From assembly GCF_000725805.1 (NCBI RefSeq), contig NZ_JOFT01000011.1:62001-126000 (forward strand): a stretch of 64,000 bases of DNA, read 5' to 3'. This document shows positions 8,907-16,659 of this stretch, one piece after another; the first letter of the stretch is position 1, and each line of letters opens with the position of its first letter. The position numbers and the translations under genes are program-made. This DNA is from Streptomyces xanthophaeus. GTDB lineage: Bacteria > Actinomycetota > Actinomycetes > Streptomycetales > Streptomycetaceae. Below the pieces are notes generated by a model that saw nothing but the letters and a program-made list of their open reading frames with translations, did not search any database and had not been told where the DNA came from.

Positions 8907-11012
8907 TCAGAGCTGTGCGTCGGCCTCCTCCGAGGTGCGGCTGAGCTTGCCGGGCCACCACGATGCCGGGCCGATGTCCCGGACGAGGGCAGGTACCAGG
9001 AGAGAGCGGACGATGAGGGTGTCGAGGAGGACGCCGAAGGCGACGATGAACGCGATCTGGAGCATGAAGGCCAGGGGGATGACGCCCAGCGCAGCGAACG
9101 TGGCAGCCAGGACGACGCCTGCGGAAGTGATCACGCCGCCGGTTGCGACGAGCCCGCGCAGTACTCCCTTGCGGGTGCCGTGCACCAGGGACTCCTCCCG
9201 CACACGGGACATCAGGAAGATGTTGTAGTCGACGCCTAGTGCAACCAGGAAGACGAATCCGTAGAGCGGCACGGAGGAGTCGGTTCCGCTGAATCCCAGG
9301 AACTGCTGGAACACGAGCGCGGAGACGCCCAGGGTCGCCACGAAGCTGAGGGCGACGGTGGCGACCAGGAGCAGGGGCATCACCAGCGAGCGGAGCAGAC
9401 CGATGAGGATCACCAGGATGATCACGAGGACGACCGGGATGATGAGGCTGCGGTCGTGCTCGGCGGTGCGCTGGGTGTCGTACTGCTGGGCGGTGTAGCC
9501 GCCGACGAGCGCATTGGCGTCCGGGACCGCGTGGACGGCCTGGCGCAGCCGGACGATGGTTTCCTGGGCCTCTTCGCTGTCCGCGGGAGCTTCGAGGGTG
9601 GCGTTGAGGCGGATGCGTCCGTCCACCACGAGAGGAGCTCCCCCCGCGGGCCCTGCGGCGCTGACCGGGACGGCCGAGGCGACGCCCTTGGTGCTCCTGG
9701 ATGCTTGCGTGACCTTCGCCAGCTGGGCCTCGTCCGCGATGACGACCGCGGGGTTGCCGGACCCTCCGGGGAAGTGTCGGCTCAGGGTCTGCTGGGCGGC
9801 AACGGAGGGGGCGTCGTTCACGAAGATTTCGTCCAGAGGCACACCCTTGGCATTGAGGGTCGGCGCGAAAGCGGCGCACGCCAGGAGCGCAGCGAGGCTG
9901 ATCGCCCAGACCTTGCGCGGGCCGCGGTCGACCAGGCTTGCGACGCTTTCCCAGATGCCGTGGCTGGTGCCCTTGTTGCCTGCCGTGCGGATCTTGGCCG
10001 GCCAGTAGGCGGCGCGGCCGAGGAGGATCAGGACGGCGGGCAGGAAGGTGAGGGTGCTCAGGACGGCGCACAGGATGCCGATGGCTCCTACGGGTCCCAG
10101 GGCGCGGTTGTTCGTGAGGTCGCTCAGGAGCAGGGCCAGCAGGCCGAGGGCCACGGTGGCGGCACTCGCGGCGATCGGGCCGGCCGACTGCCGCAGGGCC
10201 GCACGCATGGCGGCGAAGCGGTCGTCGCGGTTCGAGAGTTCCTCGCGGAAGCGCGCGGTGAGCAGCAGCGCGTAGTCGGTGGCGGCGCCGATGACGAGGA
10301 TCGACAGGATCCCCTGGACCTGTCCGTCGACGCGGACGACGCCGTGGTCCGCCAGAACGTAGACGATGGCGCAGGCGAGCCCCAGGGAGAACACCGCGCC
10401 GATGATGATCACAAAGGGCAGGAGCACGCTGCGGTAGACGAGGAGGAGAATGAGCAGGACGGTGATCAGGGCGACGACGAGCAGCAGGCCGTCGATTCCT
10501 GCGAACGCGTCGGTGAGGTCGGCCTGGGTGGCTGCGGGGCCCGCTACCTGCGCGAGGGTCCCGGGCACCTGGGACGCGGCGTCTTCGATCTCTTGCAGGG
10601 CCGCGGGCAGTTCTTCGCCGAGGTCGGGTTTCAGCTGGACGACGCCCTGCAAGGCCTCGCCGTCGGCGGAGAGTACGGCGGGCGTGGAGGGTGCGGCCGC
10701 CGTGTCGGTGCCGCCGAGACCGGCCAGGGCCCGGGTGGCCTGCTCCTCCTGCTGATCCGTGAGCTTGCCCTGTCCGTTCTTGGCGGTCCAGACGACGACC
10801 GCCGGGAGGGTCTCGTCCTGCCGGAAGGCCTTCTGCGCCTCGACGACCTGGGTGGACTCCGCGCTGCGGGGCAGGAATGCGGCCTGGTCGTTGGTGGCCA
10901 CCTCGCCGAGCTTGCCCGCGTACGGGCCCAGCCCGCCTCCGACGAGCAGCCAGATGACGACCAGGACGGCGGGGACCAGCCATCGGGTGAACCGCTTTGA
11001 GCGTGTGGGCAT
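8907..11012 (-). CDS. MMPL/RND-family membrane transporter
   Basis: A 701-residue exporter with the duplicated RND layout: one N-terminal membrane helix, a large extracytoplasmic loop (about residues 45-185), five to six helices, a second loop (about 385-515) and a final helix bundle. The proton-relay type Asp-Tyr pairs occur as GAATDYALLL and ALGVDYNIFL, one per half. Family members export lipids, siderophores or drugs. The ATG at 11012 is preceded by AGGAG, so an upstream in-frame start at 11060 is unlikely. A MarR gene lies upstream on the same strand and probably controls it. Confidence 0.92.
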   Translation of the reverse strand: MPTRSKRFTRWLVPAVLVVIWLLVGGGLGPYAGKLGEVATNDQAAFLPRSAESTQVVEAQKAFRQDETLPAVVVWTAKNGQGKLTDQQEEQATRALAGLGGTDTAAAPSTPAVLSADGEALQGVVQLKPDLGEELPAALQEIEDAASQVPGTLAQVAGPAATQADLTDAFAGIDGLLLVVALITVLLILLLVYRSVLLPFVIIIGAVFSLGLACAIVYVLADHGVVRVDGQVQGILSILVIGAATDYALLLTARFREELSNRDDRFAAMRAALRQSAGPIAASAATVALGLLALLLSDLTNNRALGPVGAIGILCAVLSTLTFLPAVLILLGRAAYWPAKIRTAGNKGTSHGIWESVASLVDRGPRKVWAISLAALLACAAFAPTLNAKGVPLDEIFVNDAPSVAAQQTLSRHFPGGSGNPAVVIADEAQLAKVTQASRSTKGVASAVPVSAAGPAGGAPLVVDGRIRLNATLEAPADSEEAQETIVRLRQAVHAVPDANALVGGYTAQQYDTQRTAEHDRSLIIPVVLVIILVILIGLLRSLVMPLLLVATVALSFVATLGVSALVFQQFLGFSGTDSSVPLYGFVFLVALGVDYNIFLMSRVREESLVHGTRKGVLRGLVATGGVITSAGVVLAATFAALGVIPLAFMLQIAFIVAFGVLLDTLIVRSLLVPALVRDIGPASWWPGKLSRTSEEADAQL

Positions 11013-11029
11013 GACTCTGCTCCTGGGAT

Positions 11030-11080
11030 CCGAATCTAACTCACTGATCAAGTATCTCAATGATTGAAATAGATTAGATC
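11030..11080. promoter_or_regulatory. AT-rich palindromic cluster upstream of the MMPL gene
   Basis: In GC-rich surroundings this 50-bp patch is AT-rich. It carries AATCTA (11033-11038) against TAGATT (11070-11075), an inner near-palindrome TCAATGATTGA (11057-11067), and a TGATCA core (11045-11050). MarR proteins bind such AT-rich palindromes, so it is the best candidate operator for the adjacent MarR gene. Confidence 0.5.
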
Positions 11081-11202
11081 ACGCGGAAGACACGCCTCCG
11101 CCTGGGATCCAGCGGAACCGTGCGCACGTACCGTTCTTCTCCGGAAGTGACCGATCAGGATGCACCCGGCCCTGATCGGGCTGTACCAGGCCCCGGCCGG
11201 GA

Positions 11203-11718
11203 TCAGCGGCCCGGCACCTGCAGGTCGCCGAGTTCCTCATTGATCGCCGCAAGGAACCGCAGCGCGGCCTCGAGCTCTTGCGCGGTGAACCGCTGCCGGG
11301 CGTTGTCGGTCGCCGCTGCCAGCGGCGCGAAGGAGGAGCGGGCTGCTGCCCTGCCGGCTTCCGCGTAGCGGATGTGCACGACGCGGCGGTCCTCACTCTC
11401 CCTGGAGCGCACGATGTGCCCCGCCCGCTCGAGCCTGTCAAGGCAGGCAGTGACAGCGCCCGAGGTCAGGCCAAGGTGCTCGCGCAGGCGGCCTGGAGTG
11501 AGGGGATCGGCACTGTCGAGGATGACGGACAAGGCCTGCACATCCGTGGGGTGCAGCCCCTGGCCGTGAGCAAATCCATGGACCAGGCGGTTGATCTCCC
11601 CGTTCAAGCGCCGCAACTGCACGGCAAACGCATGAAGGTTCGGTTCACCGTACCCGTCCGGAACACCGCCGGACTCTCGCACACCCGCATTCGCCATCCG
11701 ACCAGCGTATAGAAGCAT
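11203..11718 (-). CDS. MarR-family transcriptional regulator
   Basis: A 171-residue winged-helix regulator. The recognition region reads LTPGRLREHLGLTSGAVTACLDRLERAGHIVR, followed by the wing with the conserved ESEDRRVVHI (DxR-type) motif. Long N- and C-terminal helices for dimerisation flank it. The start at 11718 is chosen because GGGAGG lies seven bases upstream; a Met seven codons later is possible. It precedes the MMPL exporter by about 190 bases on the same strand, an arrangement typical of ligand-relieved exporter control. Confidence 0.9.
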   Translation of the reverse strand: MLLYAGRMANAGVRESGGVPDGYGEPNLHAFAVQLRRLNGEINRLVHGFAHGQGLHPTDVQALSVILDSADPLTPGRLREHLGLTSGAVTACLDRLERAGHIVRSRESEDRRVVHIRYAEAGRAAARSSFAPLAAATDNARQRFTAQELEAALRFLAAINEELGDLQVPGR

Positions 11719-11893
11719 TCCCGAGCCTCCCAGCAAGGGCGGACACGCCTAGCGTCCGGCGGCGGCCGGGGGCGCCATCGGATCCGTCCCTGGGTGAACG
11801 TGGGCGTGTCACGCACTACCGGAAGAGATATCGGTCGACGGGTTCTGGAGCCGTTTCACACGTCGACGATGACCTCACAATCGCGTACGCAGG

Positions 11894-11916
11894 TGGGTGC
11901 ATACGTGATGCACCCA
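11894..11916. promoter_or_regulatory. perfect 9-bp-arm palindrome
   Basis: TGGGTGCAT (11894-11902) and ATGCACCCA (11908-11916) form a perfect inverted repeat around ACGTG. The site is isolated in the 384-bp gap between the MarR gene and the resolvase remnant, with no obvious gene directly downstream. It has the size and symmetry of an operator for a dimeric regulator. Confidence 0.45.
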
Positions 11917-12081
11917 AGGCTGCTGAGTGATCTTGGTCAGCCTTAGCAGTCCGATCATCGACACCCCCTCGTAGTACTTGGTCAGGTGGCATCAAGGGGT
12001 TGCCAAGGCGTGGCTTGTCGGCAAGTGGGACAGGTAGCGAGGGAATTGGCCACAGCCGCGCAACGGGGATGCCGGCATTAG

Positions 12082-12396
12082 GGCTTCCGGAGGAAGCCCT
12101 ACGTGGTGCCGAGCATCTCGACGGCCCGGCCCATCGTGTCGGCGGGGTCGCCGTTCCCCGAGATCGCCAAGAAGCTCACCATCAAGACCGGGAAGAACGC
12201 CGGTACCTCCCCCTCCGTAGCCTCCCTCTACCGGGCCCTGGCCGAAGCGGAACAGCAGGAGCCGGCCCCCGAACCCCGGGTGATCGAGCAGCGGCGCCCC
12301 AGGCCCGCCCGCATCACGGGCCCGGGCAGCGAAACCGACCCGGAGCTGATGCACCGCCTGGAGCGCCACGCCCTCGGGCAGGGAGGGGCCCAGTGA
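12082..12396 (+). pseudogene. remnant of a serine-recombinase-type HTH domain
   Basis: The frame encodes a resolvase-like C-terminal DNA-binding segment: FPEIAKKLTIKTGKNAG then SVASLYRALAEAE, resembling the HTH_7 domain of serine recombinases. It is cut off upstream by a TAG at 12079-12081. Beyond that stop the same frame continues with RELATAAQRG, which resembles the linker preceding such domains, so a longer gene may have decayed. A GTG at 12103 could still start a 97-residue product. It ends in a GTGA overlap with the next small gene, which argues that the 3' part was once a working gene. Confidence 0.5.
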
Positions 12397-12632
12397 CGCT
12401 GTGGCGCCAGGTCCTGGCCGCGCTCAACGACCAGAGCCTCGACACCGCAGAACGCGAGGTCATCCTGGCCCGCGGCGCAGCCCACCTCGCCGCCCGCCGC
12501 ACCCCACAAGGACAGCGCACCACCGACAAGGAGGTCATGGCGATCGCCTTCGAGGAGTTCGGGATCCTGCTGGATGCCCACCAGGCCCGCATCGCCCTGC
12601 GCTCCCTCAACCCCGGCATGGCACGGGGGTAA
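12393..12632 (+). CDS. small conserved-looking protein of unknown function
   Basis: A 79-residue acidic-basic helical protein starting at a GTG that overlaps the previous stop (GTGA). GGGAGGGG lies just upstream at 12380-12388. It begins VTLWRQVLAALNDQS and ends SLNPGMARG, with no motif I can name. Translational coupling to the recombinase-type fragment suggests it comes from the same mobile or plasmid-derived unit. Confidence 0.55.
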   Translation: MTLWRQVLAALNDQSLDTAEREVILARGAAHLAARRTPQGQRTTDKEVMAIAFEEFGILLDAHQARIALRSLNPGMARG

Positions 12633-12663
12633 CCCGAACGGCCCCGGCGCCGTTGAACCCGGC

Positions 12664-12858
12664 ATGGCCACAACGATGCGGCTCACGCCCGTCAGCGGTG
12701 TGGCCCACCCTAGGAGCGAAACGGTTCTGCGCCCCGAGCTGGAGCCGATCTTCAGCGAGCTCGCCGGGCAATGGGAGAGTGCCGGCCGCCCGGTGCCGGG
12801 CCGCGCGGACGAGGAGTGGACGATCCTTGCCTGCCGCTACCCCTGGCCCACCCGCTGA
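12664..12858 (+). CDS. small hypothetical protein
   Basis: A 64-residue frame (MATTMRLTPVSGVAHP..., ELEPIFSELAGQWESAGR, DEEWTILACRYPWP). Its amphipathic helix and tryptophan-rich tail look like genuine protein sequence of the kind found near actinomycete integrative elements. It has no recognisable domain. It lies 31 bases after the preceding small gene, and a strong hairpin follows. Confidence 0.45.
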   Translation: MATTMRLTPVSGVAHPRSETVLRPELEPIFSELAGQWESAGRPVPGRADEEWTILACRYPWPTR

Positions 12859-12901
12859 CCTCACCCCAAGACCCCCGCGACGGCACCGCCGACGCGCTCC
12901 C

Positions 12902-12949
12902 GGCGCTGCCGGACCGGCACCGTGGTTGGGCCCCCGGTCCGGCAGCGCC
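12902..12949. terminator. 16-bp perfect stem-loop
   Basis: GGCGCTGCCGGACCGG (12902-12917) pairs perfectly with 12934-12949 across a 16-base loop. It sits 43 bases after the stop of the small gene ending at 12858, so a transcription terminator is the simplest reading. No U-tract follows. Confidence 0.55.
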
Positions 12950-14112
12950 CACCACTGACGGCCCGCACCTCTCCGCGCCCAAAGCACGAAGGCCCCGACC
13001 GCTCGGGAGGCCAGGGACCTTCGGCGCCGGGGAAAATGACGCGGCTCCGACGCCACGCAGGAATCGAAGCCTCGGACCGCACAGGACCCAACGTGGAGGT
13101 CCAGCCCCGCGCACGCGTCACCCCACCAACGCGTACAACCATGGCAAGGACACGGCGCAGGTGCCCTCGTGGAAGTCGACTCCGAGAGGGCCTGGCGGGT
13201 ACCCGGTGTCCGGGCTCGGAGAACAGGTCCCGCACGGTCGCGCCGCGCGGGAGACTGCCCGCCGATGCCTCCTGCCTACCGGGTTCTTCAGAGCGATTCC
13301 AATGCGTTCGGTTCCCCGCCTTCGGTCAACACATCGAGGGCGAAGCCTTTGGACGGTTACTCATGCCCGGCTTGCAGGCAGCTGTCGACCTTGACCAACG
13401 CCTCGGTTTAGGAGCGCTTCCACAAGGTCACGGCAGCGGTAGGGGTCCAGCTGACGTTCGAGGTGTGTCGTTGGAGACACCGGTAGACGTTGCCCCTATA
13501 GAGCACTGCGTCACCGATCTCGTAGGAGGTGCTGGAACCCCATTCAGGTACGGCATGGCCGCCTCCGGTGGTGCTGCCGGAGGGGACGGAGAATTCGCCC
13601 GAGGCGTCGGTGGACGCGACGAAGTACTTGTACCTCGGGCATCACCGTCGGCTGGTGTGCAGCGATGTCGTACGCCCGGTCCCGAACGGCGGTGGCGGTG
13701 CGTAGCTTCTCCCCCAGCACCCTGCCGGCGAGGACGGCTCGCTCGTACTGCAGCGGGAGCGGGGTATCCCCCGCTCCCCCGCTTCCTGGCCCGGGTGCCG
13801 GGGCGCAGCCGGCTGGCCGGGATGGGCCGGGGGTTGCCGGAGCGGGTCGGGTGCGGTGCCGGGTCGTGCGGACTGCTGCTTTGCCCGTCTCCACGATCCG
13901 CCCTCTGCTCGGCCCGCTTCCCGCCGCCCGTGGGCCATGCCGGTCATCGTCCCCGGCCGTTCAGAGGATACGGGGCCGTCTCCGGAGCGGCCTCCGCCCG
14001 CCCGGGGCACCCCATGCCTGACGGTGGGGCTTCAGGCCGCGCTCCTTGCAGAAGGACGCAAGCCGGGCGCGGAAGTGCCCGCGCGCTGAACAGAGCGAAC
14101 AGAAGGAGACGG
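12950..14112. other. gene-poor remnant region
   Basis: Apart from the chitin-binding fragment I find no complete gene here. Minus-strand 13640-13755 carries a coding-like piece (LQYERAVLAGRVLGEKLRTA) that I cannot assign. A further small hairpin (CGAAGG against CCTTCG) lies around 12986-13020. The last 60 bases lead into the ribosome binding site of the beta-helix gene. Confidence 0.4.
13408..13644 (-). pseudogene. C-terminal fragment of a chitin-binding (CBM5/12) exoprotein
   Basis: Minus-strand translation ending at the TAA at 13408-13410 gives RYKYFVASTDASGEF, a Ser/Gly/Thr linker, and then a module with PEWGSSTSYEIGDAVLY, RGNVYRCLQRHTSN, VSWTPTAAVTLW. The order W-S-T-Y-GD-V-Y-G-Y-C-H-W-P-LW is that of carbohydrate-binding module family 5/12, found at the C-terminus of chitinases and lytic polysaccharide monooxygenases. 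The frame closes upstream at a stop near 13645 and no catalytic domain follows, so only the 3' end of the gene survives. Confidence 0.65.
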
Positions 14113-15153
14113 ATGCTCATGCGAACAACCCGGGCTGAGTGGCGCCAATGGGCGGCGGGGGCGATGGTGGTGACGACGGGGGCGGTCGGCCTGGCCGGGG
14201 CGGTGCCGGCCACGGCTGCGGCTGCGGCCGACACCGTGGTGAACTGCAAGGACAACCCCGGAGCCCTGCAGCCCGCGATCACCAGCGCCGCCCCGGGGGC
14301 GACGCTGCGGGTGAAGGGAACCTGCACCGGCCCCTTCAGCATCACCAAGGACCTGACCCTGATCGGCCAGAAGCGCACGGTCCTCGACGGCAACCAGGCC
14401 GGCTCCACCGTGACGGTCACCGGAGCCGTCCAGGTACGGCTGGACAAGCTGACCATCACCAACGGCACCGCCTCCGACGGCGGCGGCATCAACAACGCCG
14501 GCGGCACGGTGACGCTGAACGACTCCACGGTGAAGCGCAACACCGCGACAAACCGCGGCGGCGGCATCTTCAACAGCGGCGCCGCCACGCTGACGCTGAA
14601 CGACTCCACGGTGACGCTGAACGACTCCACGGTGGAGGGCAACACCGCCGACAGCGGCGGCGGCATCCGCAATGAAGGCGGCATGCTGACGCTGAACGAC
14701 TCCACGATGAAGCGCAACACGGCCACCAACGGCGGCGGCATCCTCAACAGCGGCCGCGTCGCCACGCTGACGCTGAACAACTCCACGATGAAGCGCAACA
14801 CCGCGAGAAACAACGGCGGCGGCATCCTCAACGACGGCGGCACGCTGACGCTGGACAACTCCGAGGTGGAGCACAACACGGCTTTCAACGGCGGCGGCAT
14901 CCTCGACACCGGCACGCTGACGCTGACCGAATCCACGGTGAAGCACAACACCGCGACAAACGACGGCGGCGGCATCTTCAACGGCGGCACGGCGACGCTG
15001 ACAGACTCCACGGTGCGCGACAACAGCGCGACAGACCAAGGCGGCGGCATCTTCTACTTCAGCGGCACGGTGACGCTGAACAACTCCACGGTGCGCGACA
15101 ACGAACCGAACAACTGCTTCCCGCCCGGCAGCGTCCCCGGCTGCACCGGCTGA
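14113..15153 (+). CDS. secreted beta-helix protein built of GGGI/N-D-S-T repeats
   Basis: A 346-residue exoprotein. The ATG at 14113 has AAGGAG at 14103-14108. A signal peptide (AAGAMVVTTGAVGLAGAVPA, cut near AAA) is followed by a short leader with CKDNPGALQPAITSA, typical of right-handed beta-helix proteins. From about residue 125 there are roughly eight coils of 24-30 residues, each with L-T-L-N-D-S-T-V-K-R-N-T-A-T-N and G-G-G-I-x-N. This resembles chlamydial-type polymorphic outer-membrane repeats. One coil contains a partial duplication (LTLNDSTVTLNDSTVEGN). The likely role is surface adhesion or polysaccharide binding; no catalytic residues are visible. Confidence 0.85.
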   Translation: MLMRTTRAEWRQWAAGAMVVTTGAVGLAGAVPATAAAAADTVVNCKDNPGALQPAITSAAPGATLRVKGTCTGPFSITKDLTLIGQKRTVLDGNQAGSTVTVTGAVQVRLDKLTITNGTASDGGGINNAGGTVTLNDSTVKRNTATNRGGGIFNSGAATLTLNDSTVTLNDSTVEGNTADSGGGIRNEGGMLTLNDSTMKRNTATNGGGILNSGRVATLTLNNSTMKRNTARNNGGGILNDGGTLTLDNSEVEHNTAFNGGGILDTGTLTLTESTVKHNTATNDGGGIFNGGTATLTDSTVRDNSATDQGGGIFYFSGTVTLNNSTVRDNEPNNCFPPGSVPGCTG

Positions 15154-15526
15154 CCTCCTCACCTCCCGCCGGCGGCCGTGGACGGAACTTCGGAGGACTG
15201 GCGCAAGCAGAACGCGGATGCGTTCGCGGCCACCAACCGTTTCCATCAGGAAGCGCGGGACGACCTCGGAGTGAGTGGCAACCTCGCCAGCGAAGAACAC
15301 ACCGCCGGTCCGCCCCACGGACCTGACCGGTGCTGCTCACCGATGCGAGCGGCCGCCTTGCCGAGCATGCCGTCCGGGAGCCTCTGGCCGCTCTGAGGGC
15401 AGTCGCTGATCTGCAGTACGTCATCGCTCAGGCAGACGCGGACGCAGCCCGCGGCATACTCGGCGGGACGGGTCCCGTTCCCGGAGGTCGCGGTCGCGCT
15501 GGGCACCAGCGAGAAGGCAGCCCGCA
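15154..15526. other. interrupted gene remnant next to an IS end
   Basis: No complete gene is visible. Plus-strand 15456-15526 encodes VPFPEVAVALGTSEKAARR, which is interrupted exactly where the IS element begins. Nearly the same sequence recurs at 29657-29713, so this is one of two copies of the same lost gene. Confidence 0.5.
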
Positions 15527-15527
15527 G
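15471..15527 (+). repeat. 57-bp segment duplicated at 29657-29713
   Basis: The segment differs from its second copy at only a few positions and is in the same orientation. Both encode EVAVALGTSEKAAR, an HTH-like stretch reminiscent of DUF222/13E12-type proteins. This copy abuts the left inverted repeat of the IS. Confidence 0.6.
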
Positions 15528-16513
15528 AGAGGTCGTTTTCGTCCGTAGTTTCATTCCGGGATGGTCCGTTTGGCGGCCTTCTTCGGGTCGCGCCAGGAGA
15601 TGGCGTTATCGCGGGTGAGGCTGCGGGCCATGAGGCCGGTCATGGCGATGTGCATCACGGCTTCGGAGCGGATGGTCAGGGTTTCGTAGTCGCGGGCCAG
15701 ACGGCGGTGGAGCATGAGCCAGCCGTAGGTCCGCTCGACTGCCCACCGCTTCGGGATCGGGGTGAAACCCCTGGTCCCGGGGGTGTGGGCGGTGATCTCC
15801 ATGTCGATGCCGAGGGTGGCGGCGTGCTCGGCGAGGTGCTGGCGGTAGCCGCCGTCGACCCATGCCTTGCGGACCCGGGGGTGGTGGGCGGCGACCTGGT
15901 CCAGGAGCTGGGTGCCGACTACGGAGCCCTGCACGCTGGCCGCGGTGACCAGGGCTGTGAGGAGAAAGCCGAGTGTGTCGGTGACGATGCTCCGCTTCCG
16001 GCCGACGATCTTCTTCCCGGCGTCGATGCCCTGGCCGGAGGCGTGAACGCTGGTGGACGACGTCTTGACGCTCTGGGCATCGATCACGCAGGCCGAAGGC
16101 TCTGTGTCCCGGCCTTCCTTCTCCCGCAGGAGCTGCCTGAGCGGGCCGTGGAGCTGGGCGAACACACCCTCGTCGGCCCATTTGGCGAAATACCCGTAGG
16201 CAGTGTGTTCCAGTGCGGGAAGTCGTGCGGGAGGTAGCGCCACTGGACCCCGGTGCGGTCGACATACAAGATCGCGTCCATGATTCCCAGCGGGCATCGG
16301 ACAGATCGCTCGGATACGGACGTCGCTTTGCCATGTTCCGGCGTACCGCGCCGCACCGAGTGCGCCCAGGCGCACAGCCGCAGCACCGGAAGCGCGCAGC
16401 CGGCCAAGGCCGGACGTTCTGGGATGAGACAGGAACAAGACCCACCCCGCACCGCGATCACCCACCCTGAGAATCACCCCAAACAGAGGCGATACATGCC
16501 AAAACGGCCTCTC
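15527..16513. mobile_element. decayed IS5-family insertion sequence
   Basis: About 987 bp bounded by imperfect 15-bp inverted repeats: GAGAGGTCGTTTTCG at 15527-15541 and its mirror CCAAAACGGCCTCTC at 16499-16513 (two mismatches). It contains a frameshifted DDE transposase on the minus strand. No target duplication is evident by eye. Confidence 0.65.
15551..16334 (-). pseudogene. IS5-family DDE transposase, frameshifted and internally deleted
   Basis: The protein is spread over three frames. It starts at an ATG at 16334 ([17 protein letters not shown]), then shifts to [22 protein letters not shown], and shifts again to [14 protein letters not shown] onward. Intact relatives have about 30 further residues between the first two blocks, so that junction is an internal deletion with a frameshift. 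The later part has the catalytic motifs VIDAQSVK and the WVDGGYR Asp, and PKRWAVERTYGW with the terminal Glu. It cannot make a working transposase. Confidence 0.85.
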
Positions 16514-16588
16514 GGAAGCTGCGTCTGAACCTCTTTCCATAGGTGGCAGGGCCTCCCTGGGCGTTCGGGAGCTGCGTCGCGGAGCGTT

Positions 16589-16646
16589 GAAGCGGGCCCC
16601 GTGCGTCGGTCTCCGTTGTGGCGGGGGACGTGCCGGGGCCCGCTTC
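16589..16646. terminator. hairpin downstream of the RTX gene
   Basis: GAAGCGGGCCCCG (16589-16601) pairs perfectly with CGGGGCCCGCTTC (16634-16646). It lies 14 bases past the stop of the minus-strand RTX gene, so it is a likely terminator. Confidence 0.55.
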
Positions 16647-16659
16647 CAGTGATCGTTGG

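Noticed and set aside
9456..11000. plus-strand 514-codon frame
   Set aside because: It is antisense to the MMPL transporter, whose motifs and ribosome binding site are clear.
14500..15100. CRISPR-like regular repeats
   Set aside because: The repeats are coding, in frame, of uneven spacing, and encode beta-helix coils.
14032..15318. minus-strand frames opposite the beta-helix gene
   Set aside because: Repetitive text mirrors the repeats of the plus-strand gene.
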